Positions 44,801 to 54,203 of a DNA stretch of 64,000 nt are shown here, piece after piece; the stretch's first letter is position 1, and every line of letters begins with the position of its first letter. The notes beneath the pieces are model-generated. The model saw nothing but the letters and a program-made list of their open reading frames with translations, had not been told where the DNA came from and ran no database searches. The position numbers and the translations under genes were made by a program. Origin of the DNA: Phaeosaccion multiseriatum (lineage: Eukaryota; Ochrophyta, other classes); contig OZ218952.1 in assembly GCA_965112735.1 (NCBI GenBank), positions 4,092,001 through 4,156,000 on the forward strand. Reading direction: 5' to 3'.

Positions 44801-45518
44801 AGGTATCCCACTTGAGAACGGCGGCTGTGGAGGAGTGTATGTGTGAACAAGAAATCATGTGGTGGAGGATGGGTGGGGCGTGGGAGAAGAAGGGGCTTGA
44901 GTCGAAATGCGCCGCCCACCTATGGACCAACAACAAAGACAGCGCATCTCGAGATGTCGACGACCTCTCAGCATGGCAATGGCGCGGGCCGGAGAAGCCC
45001 CCCCCCCCTCTTCTCTACCGACCTGCAAATTCATCGAAGTCAAGCTCGCCATTGCCGTCCAGATCAACAGCCGCAAACACCGCGGCAGCAAACTCAGCGT
45101 CCATGTCCTTCGTCCCGCCAGGCACAAAGTCCAGATTGCCCCGCTCGAATGCGTCCGCCATGTCCTGGGCCGTGAAGACTCCCTGGCCCCTAACATCGAA
45201 GGCCTTGAACATCTCGCGAACGAGCATCAGCAAGGCGAACTCGTCACCCTCCCGCTCGTACTCGCTCAGACTGTACATCTCCACGAGCTGCGCACGCGAA
45301 AGCGATGTCACATGGGCGGCCTTCTTCCCCTCCTCCACTTCCACCCCACAAAACCCCACCCACTCGGCCCACATGTTCTCTGCGGCCTCATCGGTCCAGC
45401 TCAGGGCCGCCAAGAGGGACATGAACTTGGCCTTCTGCACGGCCCATCCGTCTTGGTCGCCCAACAGGTAGAGAAGGTCATCAAGGCACGAAGAGGGGGA
45501 CAGAGATGCCGCGGACAT
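38897..45518 (-). CDS. Five-domain fusion: EF-hand, globin, HDO diiron oxidase, SAM methyltransferase, TauD-like dioxygenase (intact copy)
   Basis: Seven exons join in phase: 45518-45023, 44824-44293, 43902-43628, 42800-41512, 41056-40838, 40557-39904 and 39556-38897, 1,374 residues. (1) EF-hands: a degenerate loop 108-119 and canonical [12 protein letters not shown] at 152-163. (2) Globin about 205-335: 'HPETIPLF' and '[10 protein letters not shown]' with proximal His287. (3) Heme-oxygenase-like diiron domain about 345-620: '[17 protein letters not shown]', His474, Glu538 and HTICDDEH (His568, Asp572, His575, the HxxxDxxH ligand spacing). (4) Linker 625-720 with two Cys-Pro motifs (GCPF, GCPL). 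(5) Methyltransferase about 730-1000: 'VLDVGCGEG' at 766-774 and '[18 protein letters not shown]'. (6) Fe(II)/2OG dioxygenase about 1040-1374: HTD (His1180, Asp1182), 'NNHIVAHRR' with His1350, and Arg1364. No signal peptide. This looks like a soluble multi-step oxygenase/methylase; the substrate is unknown. A single transcript is inferred from phase agreement. Confidence 0.75.
41316..41503. repeat. CA/CGCA microsatellite in intron (left arm)
   Basis: Alternating ACAC/ACGC run after exon 4 of the five-domain gene, mirrored in the right arm at about 49915-50105. The Thr/His and Cys/Val shadow frames are not genes. Confidence 0.9.
43320..43560. repeat. CT and CA microsatellites in intron (left arm)
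   Basis: CTCT then CACA repeats inside the 827-bp intron between exons 3 and 4 of the five-domain gene, next to a long GGGAGA purine tract (42840-43090). Mirrored at about 47860-48090 and 48260-48590. Confidence 0.9.
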
Positions 45519-45895
45519 GTTGTTTTGACAAACTCAAGCAAAAGCGTGCTTTTCCCAGCTCAAGTCCGCTGCACGAGGCGTGCTGCACAAGCAAGGCGTC
45601 AGACCGTGCTGATAAATTGCTCAGGTCCTGTTGGTCTTCGATACCGGTCTTCTTCGCCACTTACCCGTCGTCTCGACCAGCAAATCTACACCTGCAATTG
45701 TGAGCTTAAACTGGAACTGAAATTTCCTTCGTGGTACCTTTTACCTTATCTAAGTGGCGAAGAAGACCGGTATCGAAGACCAACAGGACCTGAGCAATTT
45801 ATCAGCACGGTCTGACGCCTTGCTTGTGCAGCACGCCTCGTGCAGCGGACTTGAGCTGGGAAAAGCACGCTTTTGCTTGAGTTTGTCAAAACAAC
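45519..45895. promoter_or_regulatory. Head-to-head promoter region containing the palindrome centre
   Basis: 377 bp between the two facing-away ATGs of the duplicated five-domain gene. The two 145-bp flanks are inverted copies of each other; only the middle 87 bp is unpaired. Each copy therefore has the same proximal 145 bp of promoter. Confidence 0.6.
45664..45750. other. Unpaired spacer at the palindrome centre (87 bp)
   Basis: Single-copy sequence between the two arms, so the inverted repeat is not a perfect hairpin. It contains AACTGGAACTGAAATT, related to the CTGAAA hexamer runs seen elsewhere in the window. Confidence 0.85.
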
Positions 45896-48800
45896 ATGTC
45901 CGCGGCATCTCTGTCCCCCTCTTCGTGCCTTGATGACCTTCTCTACCTGTTGGGCGACCAAGACGGATGGGCCGTGCAGAAGGCCAAGTTCATGTCCCTC
46001 TTGGCGGCCCTGAGCTGGACCGATGAGGCCGCAGAGAACATGTGGGCCGAGTGGGTGGGGTTTTGTGGGGTGGAAGTGGAGGAGGGGAAGAAGGCCGCCC
46101 ATGTGACATCGCTTTCGCGTGCGCAGCTCGTGGAGATGTACAGTCTGAGCGAGTACGAGCGGGAGGGTGACGAGTTCGCCTTGCTGATGCTCGTTCGCGA
46201 GATGTTCAAGGCCTTCGATGTTAGGGGCCAGGGAGTCTTCACGGCCCAGGACATGGCGGACGCATTCGAGCGGGGCAATCTGGACTTTGTGCCTGGCGGG
46301 ACGAAGGACATGGACGCTGAGTTTGCTGCCGCGGTGTTTGCGGCTGTTGATCTGGACGGCAATGGCGAGCTTGACTTCGATGAATTTGCAGGTCGGTAGA
46401 GAAGAGGGGGGGGGGGCTTCTCCGGCCCGCGCCATTGCCATGCTGAGAGGTCGTCGACATCTCGAGATGCGCTGTCTTTGTTGTTGGTCCATAGGTGGGC
46501 GGCGCATTTCGACTCAAGCCCCTTCTTCTCCCACGCCCCACCCATCCTCCACCACATGATTTCTTGTTCACACATACACTCCTCCACAGCCGCCGTTCTC
46601 AAGTGGGATACCTCGGCCTTTATGCAAATGAAGGGTATCAGCACACCCGACAGTGAAGTCAAGAACAAGACCAATCAAGAGAAGACGTACATTGCCCACA
46701 ATCTCGACCAGTCTTCGCTCGAGCACAGCCTGGACCGCGTCATGAAGTGCTGGGAAGACCCGGACGAGCTGCTGCGCTTCTCCCGGCATTGGCTGGGCAA
46801 CCTCTTCAAGTCGCACCCGGAGACCATCCCGCTCTTCAATGCCAACCTCAATGCCAACGTCAAGCCTGTGTTCCTCCTCCTCCAGCAGATCGTCTACTCT
46901 TTGGAGTCCTTTGAGGAGTGGATTCCCCGCCTGCAGCGCCTGGGTGTCAAGCACATTGAGATGGGCGTTACGCAAGAGCATTTCCACTCCCTCCTCACCA
47001 GCTTCTTTAAAGCCATGCCAGTGGACATTTCACAAGAGGAGAAGAAGCAGTGGACCACGCTCTTTGACCTCATCTACTACACCATGATGACCGCGAGTGA
47101 GCGTAAGGACCTCCTAAACGAGTAAGTGGCAGCCTGCTGACCCTGCCCCCTCCTGCAGTTGCACGATGGGTGGGTGGGTGGTCAGACTGAATGACTGAAT
47201 GACTGACTGCGGTGGCTGTGTAGTGATGGTTGGTGGTTTCTTCTTGTGGATGTTGTTGCGCTTGCGCTTGTTGTGCTTATTTCTGTGTGTTGTTTCGTTG
47301 TTTCTTCCCTACGCTCGGTCTCTTCATCCACTGCCGCCACCATCATCGCCACCACAACCGCCACCACCACCACCACCACCACCGACGACTGCCTCCGCCA
47401 CTATCGCCATTTCCACCACACACCGCCCCTTGCCACGACCACTGCCACCACCCCCACCACCACCAATCCACACCGCCAAACCCACCGACCACATTCACCA
47501 CCCACTCCAAGCCCTAATCTGGCGGTGGGAAGGATGGTCGAATACGGACAGGACCAGCCGTATCTCAACCCTGAAGTCACCACGGGGGAAGCGTTCGCCG
47601 ACTACGTCCTGAGAGCGGGACTGCACCACCCGGCCAGCACGCACGAGTACCTCAAGCGGTTCGGTAGAGGAACAAGCTTCATGCACCCGCGAAGGGCGTG
47701 CCTCGACTTTGTGACAGAGTATCGCAAGTACTCGCGCAGCTTCCTTGAGCTCAGCAAGAAAATCACGAGCCAAATGGCTTGCCCAGGTACGCTGCCATGG
47801 ATAGCATTGCCTTGGGCGAGGGGAGGAGAGTGAGGAGGAGGTGGACGCAAAGCAGATGCGTGTGTGTTGTGTGTGTGTGTGCGTGGGCGTGTAAATGTGT
47901 GTGTGTATGAGTGTGTGTGTGTGAGGGTGGAAAATTGTGTGTATGTGTGAGTGTGTGTAAGGGTGTAAAAACGTGTGTGTGTTCATGCGCTTGTTTGGTT
48001 GGGTGTGCGCGCGTGTGTCTGTGGGCGTGTGTGAGAGACAGAGAGAGAGTGAGCACGTGTGTGTGAGAGAGAGAGAGACAGAGTGAGTGAGTGAATGTAC
48101 AATGTACAGGCTGTTTCCCCCTCCACCACTCTATCAAACCCTGCCTTTTGTGTCTGTTACAATACCGACACGAAACTCTGCAGCAGTGCTGCAGTCCTCA
48201 TCCTCCTTGACCCGTGTGATGATTACGGCAAATCCCACCTTGTCATGGCCGCCCTCTCTTCCTCTCCCTTCCTTGTCTCCTTCTCCCGTCTGCTCTCCCT
48301 CTCCGTCTCCCCTCTCCCTCTCCACTTCCCCCCCCCCTTCTCCCTCTCCATTTCCCCTCCCTCTCCCTCTCCCCTCTAATCCCCGCCCTCCCCCTCTCCC
48401 TTCCCTGTCTCCTTCTGCTCTCCCTCTCCATCTCCCCTCTACCTCTCCCTCTCCATCCCTCTCCCTTTCGCCTCTGTCTCTCCCTCTCCCTTGTCTCCGT
48501 CTCCGTCTCCCTCCCCCCCCCCTCCTCCACCACCCCTTCTTCTCCCTCCGCCCCCCCCTCCTTCTCCCCCTCCCCTCTCCTTGTCCCGTGTCGTCCTTGC
48601 CCTAACCCCACCTGCAGAGCTCCGTGACATGGTCGAAAGCGATCAGAAGGAGGAGGAAGGGCTGGTAGATCCCGAGGCGAGCCTCAAACTACAAGCGAAG
48701 GGCTATTCAGTTGCCTCCTTCGACGGTATTCCTCACACCGAGCTGTTTGAGAATCTCGTCAAACTCGTGACGGAGAGGGCCACGGGGGGAGATGATACCA

Positions 48801-51800
48801 AGAAGGAGGGAGGAGAAAGAGGAGGAGGGCAGGAGGAGGGCCCTGGAGATGTCTTCACCAAGACCATGACCGAAATCGCAGAGTCCTCTCCACATCAAGC
48901 GCTGGGGGCCTTCGCGTACGGGGCAGAGCTGCTCGTGCCAGTCATTTACCCGCTCATTTACAGCGGGCTCAAACAGGTCTTCGGAGACGAGCAGGCCTTC
49001 GTCTTCTTCCCTCTGCACACCATCTGCGATGATGAGCACGGGACCACCTTGCTGAATGTTGTCGTGAAGCTCACCGGGAACGACAAGGAGGCGCGAGAGG
49101 CCGTGTTCCGTGGGGCAAAGCTTGCGTTGAGAGCGCGGTCCGTCATGTGGGATGGCCTGCTGGCGCGGGCTAACAAGATGCCTGTGGACCCGGAGTCGAA
49201 CTCGCCCTCGGCGGTGTCGCCGCCACTCCCGCGCCCGCCGGTGGGAGGGGGCTGTCCATTCGCCATCACAGAGGCTCTAGGAGAAGCCAAGGCCGAGGCT
49301 GAAAAAGGCAAGTCCTCCGCGCCTTGTGCGGCCATGGGAAAAGGTGGGGGCGATGGCAGTGGATGCCCGCTCGCACCCGCGGTGTCTGTGAAGGAGGGAA
49401 AGGGTATTGGTGGTGTCGATGAGAAGGACGGGGCAGGGGGAGGAGGAGCCCAAGGCTTGTTCAGCGAGGCCACCGCAGGCAAGAGCGTGTCCGAGCTGTA
49501 CGATGAGCAGAGCAACGCATGGGCAAGACGTGAGCCCTCCTGCCTTTCGGACTTCACCGGCCGCCCTGCCCTCTTCAACATGTGCAAGCCTTTCATTCAG
49601 GGAGCCTCCGTCTTGGACGTGGGCTGTGGCGAGGGATACTGTGCACGTATTCTCTCGGAGATGGGGGCGAAAGACATCATCGGCATCGATATCTCTTCCG
49701 ATATGATTGAAAAAGCCAAAGCCGCGGAGGAGGCTTCACCCCTGGGCAATATCAAGTATGTGGCAGGCGACTCCCGCAGCCTCGTCCAGACGCTACAAAG
49801 AGAGGCAGGGTTGCTCGGGCGACAGTTCCAAACCATTGAGGAATCGTTCGACGTTATTGTCGCCGTGTTCCTCTTCAACTACATGACCATCGAGGATATG
49901 AAGCAGGTAGGGTGTGTATGTCTTTGCGTGTTTGTGTATGTATGTGCGTGTGTGTGTGTATGTATGTGCGTGTGTGTGTGTGTGTGTGCGTGTGCGCGTG
50001 TGTGTGCGTGTGTATACGTGTTTGTGTGCGTGTGCGAGAGTGCGTGTGTGCGTGCGCGCATGTGTTTGGGTGTGTGTGTTGGTGTGTGTGTGTGCGTGCG
50101 CGCTGTCACATGTCTCCTCATGTTGCTCGGTCGGGTCGTCAAGGAAGACCTGTATGAAGGCTCGTACCTGTGGTCCTTTTACATCGCCACCCCCCCAACT
50201 GCCTCTCCTCCCACACAAGCACACATTCCCGCACATCACATCGTACCTATTGACGGGCACTCACTCGCACGGCGCCTCTCCCGGTCGCCCCTCTCACCAG
50301 CTCACCACATCCACAACCACCCCCACCACCACCGCAACCCCTGCCCGCCCGCCCGACTCAGGTTGGTCACGACGTCCAGCGGCTGCTAAAGGACGGAGGA
50401 CACTTCATCTTCTCGGTGCCCCACCCATGTTCCCCCTGGTGGCAGCGAGAGCACGTTCCTCCTTTCCATTGGAAGCGCCCCACCGAGCAGCAGAACTACT
50501 TTAACGCTATGGACCAATGCCTCGAGGGAAAGATCTAACTTCCACAAGGTGCGTGCGTGTACGTGTGTGTGTGTATACATGTGTGTATGCATGCTTCTGC
50601 ATGCGTTTGTGCGTGTGTGCGCGTTTGTGTGGATGCGTGCAGCACCTGTTCCTCTTGTTTCTACTGCCCTCCACCCTGTTGACCTCCGACCTGTAAAACC
50701 AACACGCCCACTTTCAGCACAAAGACCGCTCCTCGATTGATTTGTCGGGTACAAACTGAGACTGAGACGCCCACAACAACACACACGAACGCACGCACAC
50801 ACACAAAACGGCAACAACAACCCGACAGAGGGTGGAAGACTATTTCAACTTCCTGCAGGAAGTGGGCTTCACGACCGCGCCGATGGTGAAGGAGCTCACC
50901 GTGGACTCCACCCTGGCGGCGAGTTCCGACTTCTTTGCGCCCTTGGAAGGGGTACCCCTTCACATGTGCATTGGTGCGCGAAAAACTGTGGCCCTGGAGC
51001 AGGCCGGCACGGACGGTGCCTTGGGTACCGACACCACGGACGAGGAGATCGACCGCATTTTGTGTAGCCGGGGTGCCGATGGACGCATCCTGCCCGCCCT
51101 TGCCTCCAGCGTCAAGTTCATGCTGCCGCCACAGGAGGTCATCTGGAACGAAATGCTGCGCGACTCGGAGTTTGTGCTGCACCTGCCGCAAGGGGTGCTT
51201 GACGAGTTGTATGGATCTGCGCGTGCTCTGCTGGCCAAGGGCATCGACCATGAGACTTATACCCCAGGGGACGTGTGGCCCCTGGCTGAGACGCGACGAT
51301 TCGGATACTTTGTCGCCAAGCAGCTCATGGTCAAGTCGGGCAACATTCTGATTCGGGGCCTCGACATAGACAGCATGCACGAGACGGATGAGCTCCACCG
51401 GGAGAAGTTCGCCAAGCTGTGCTTTTTCATCCTCGCCAGCTCCGTGGCCAAGATAAACGACACGCGTGGCCGTCTATTCGACGTGAGTGTCGCCCACACG
51501 CTCACCCCACCCACTGTTCTGACACCCCCCCGCCCACCGTCCGGGTTGCTTGCGGGCTTTGCTGTCCACAATTCCAAACGCTTTCCTATTGCTGCTTGTC
51601 TGCCCTCCTGCCTACCTGTCTGCCTTACTCCCTCGCTCCCTTCCCTTTCCCCTCCCTGGCCCCCCTTCGTCCCTTCCTCCGTCCCACCACACTCACTCTC
51701 TTCCGGCTGCTTCAAAATCCCTTTGACTGACGGTGATCGTTCCTTCCTTCTCGTCCGTTGTGCTGCTCTCCTGCCCCCGTGACTGCCCCGCCCCTCCCTC

Positions 51801-52489
51801 CCCGCCTCGCGTGCTTCGATGCACACCAGGTGCGCAATCGCGGCCTGGACGCCAGCAAAGATAATGTGCTCTTTTCGGCCGTGAACAGCGAGTGCGGCTG
51901 GCACACGGACGGCTCTAGCAGGGGCTGGATGCCTGACTGTGTGGGACTGCTCTGCGTCCGCCCCGCCTCACAGGGAGGAGAGTTCCAAATGGCATCGGCG
52001 TGTAACGCTTGGCATCGGTTACAGAATCGGCTGCCTGCTTTCCTCCTCTACGAACTCCGCAGGCCTCTCGTCCGGGACATCCTTGAGCGTGGGGTAGAAG
52101 GCTTCGGGAGTGGGTCCCGTGTCAACCCGAAAGACTTTTTCTTACTCCTGTCCCGCTCCCCGGCCGTGCTTCGGCAGCGCATTCGTCTCAACAGCTACCC
52201 CATCTTCGACTACCGAGACTCCTCTCGCCAAATGAGTTTCCGCTTCATTCAGGAATGGTTGGAGAGTGGCCATCGCAAGGCTGGCTACAAACTGTCGCCC
52301 CTCACCCAAATTGCCACTATTGAACTCGAGAAGGCTCTTTGGGAAGAATGTCGCTTCAATCAGGCCTTCAAGCGGGGAGACATTGGCATTGCCAACAACC
52401 ACATTGTGGCACATCGGAGGAATGCCTTCATGGACGAGCCTGGCACCGACGGGAGGCTCAAGGTCCGTGTGTGGCTGTCTCTCACCTGA
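45896..52489 (+). pseudogene. Second copy of the five-domain fusion gene, interrupted in the methyltransferase domain
   Basis: Exons 45896-46391, 46590-47121, 47512-47786, 48618-49906, 50362-50548, 50829-51482 and 51830-52489 mirror the left copy, with splice sites kept. In exon 5 a 32-bp deletion removes the codons for '[12 protein letters not shown]' and produces 'CLEGKI' followed directly by TAA at 50536-50538. The predicted product stops near residue 924: it keeps EF-hand, globin, diiron and most of the methyltransferase but lacks the end of that domain and the whole dioxygenase. Exon 7 also carries Gly instead of Asp at residue 1187, just after the iron-binding HTD. The upstream exons look fully intact, so a truncated four-domain protein is possible. 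I call it a pseudogene on the stop alone. Confidence 0.7.
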
Positions 52490-52634
52490 GTATCTGAAGT
52501 CAGTCAGGCTTAGTAAGTCACTGATTCTCTGACTTTCGAAAGGAGGGGGGGGTTGCCTCTGAAACTGAAGCTGACACTGCCGCGTGAGGCCAGAACGTCC
52601 AGCTTCTCAAGCCAGAAAGGGAGTAAGGGGGTAG

Positions 52635-52901
52635 AGAAGAAGAGAGGAGGGGCGTGAGCACGGCTCAGATAGCCTGGCAAAGTATCAGATCGACTCCTTC
52701 GTCACACTCCACAAGGAACAAGGTGAATACGAAGTTCTAGTTCATTGGCTTGGTTTTGAAGCCGACGAACGCACTTGGGAGCCTCTTCACCTACTGATGG
52801 GGGATATGCCTGTTGCTACCATGCAGCAATACCTCCGGAAGATGAAGCTCTCTCCCACGGTCAAACGTGACCTGTTGCACATGCACAAGCTGCGTGTGTG
52901 A
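52635..52901 (+). pseudogene. Chromodomain fragment (right arm copy)
   Basis: Mirror copy of 38485-38751: open from after TAG (52632-52634) to TGA at 52899-52901, with 'GEYEVLVHWLGFEADERTWE' at its centre. It lies about 150 bp past the stop of the disrupted five-domain gene. Confidence 0.6.
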
Positions 52902-53129
52902 TATTTTTTCTTGTTTTGTTTGGAGTTTTCCTTCGCACGTTTTTCTCACGATGTCTTCTCACTCGTTTTTTCCTCCTTTTTTCCTATAGCTCGACAGGAT
53001 AGTTTCCTATCAAGCTTCTTAAAGGGGGACTGTGGAGTAGAGCACTCATTCATGACGTTTCGGAAACCCACCAGTAATGCTAAGAATAAATTACTCGCGT
53101 TCTTGCAATAAAGCCTTAGTGTCTCTGCC

Positions 53130-53711
53130 TCACCAGGAGTGAGAGTGAAGAGACATAGAGTGTGTGTCACAGTAAGTTAGCGAAGGCTCACCGACGCTAC
53201 AGCAGTCGCGTATGAAGTGTCCGCCCTCCCCGCACTGGGCGCATCTGTCGCTCGCCATGCGAATCCGCTGCGTAATCTCCAGTACCTGGGACCTGGACAG
53301 AACCAATTGCACGTAGGACGCCCCGCGGACATTGTTGATCCCGTACATGTGCATGGCCACTAGGGTATACTTGTCCTCGTCGAAGGGGCAGCACCCTTCG
53401 TACTTTTGGGATATCTCCAGGGGGCGATGCATGCGCGTCCACGTGGACGCCTTCACCTCCCGATGCGCGATGAACCTGTCTTCCAGATTGGAGGTCTTGC
53501 CCTAATACCACTTCCCGTGCTCCAGGCGCAGAATGTAGATGGTAACCCGTGAATCTTCGGAGTCCATTGTGTGCTTTTCATTTTCGCACATATTTCTTGC
53601 CCGTGAGCAAACGAGGATATCCCAGGCGTCAGAAATACAACTCTTTTGTTGAGCGGGTAACGAGTCCATGGACGCACTTTGTACCCTCCTTCCGAAAAAG
53701 GCATGGCACAT
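53130..53711 (-). pseudogene. GIY-YIG / zinc-knuckle gene broken by a stop codon (right arm copy)
   Basis: Mirror copy of 37674-38255 with the same in-frame TAG inside the GIY-YIG core (about 53502-53504) and the same CCHC knuckle. Confidence 0.65.
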
Positions 53712-54203
53712 GTAAAATCGAATATATCGATATTTGCCAGATACCTTACGTAATCATCATGCCGTTTTTCTATACTTAAATCAAGTCAAATGCCAACCCT
53801 GTAATAAACCCAAGTGTGAACTCTCCGAACCGCCACACCCCTTAATATTAGGGGTGATGGCTATTTTTCCCTTACGTAAGGGTGAGACTTTGGGCCCTCC
53901 CAGACTCACCGCATATACAGTCTCGGAAACCCGCTTAGAATAAGGTCGGAAACCCTCGTCTGGAGCCGTTTTTGAATGTACCTCCTGAAAGGGCCTGAGC
54001 TTTTCGGGTTTTCATTTCCAAACGTTTTTTTCGGTGAGACTTTCGGGCCCCAGATTCTCAAATCAGGACCTTTGCTCCCGTTACCCATACCTACCTCTCC
54101 AATGAGGAAGGACGAGCGAGCTGTGTCGCCGCTTCAATGAGAAAGGACGAGAAAAACGGGCCGTGAAAAGCTCCACCAGCTCTTCCAACACGAGCGAACA
54201 AAC

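Larger units (their letters stand above)
37308..45663 (+). repeat. Left arm of a large palindrome (about 8.36 kb)
   Basis: Read on the minus strand, this arm matches 45751-54077 almost base for base. Every gene, intron and microsatellite is mirrored (paired coordinates sum to 91,414 near the centre and 91,385 at the outer edges). Differences I can see are a 32-bp segment present here (about 40850-40885) but missing on the right, one A/G change altering Asp1187 to Gly, small indels in the purine tract around 42840-43090 and a one-base homopolymer change near 38405. The outermost 370 bp (37308-37673) has no gene. Confidence 0.97.
45751..54077 (-). repeat. Right arm of the large palindrome (about 8.33 kb)
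   Basis: Inverted copy of 37308-45663 with matching content. The outer edge is clear at 54077, where the mirrored sequence (TTTGCTC) gives way to unique DNA. It is about 29 bp shorter than the left arm, mostly because of a 32-bp deletion after position 50537. Bases 53712-54077 hold no gene. Confidence 0.97.

Noticed and set aside
44843-45815. Plus-strand frames opposite the EF-hand/globin exons, one crossing the palindrome centre (44907-45815)
   Set aside because: Mirror shadows of the real exons. Crossing the centre of an inverted repeat does not make a gene.
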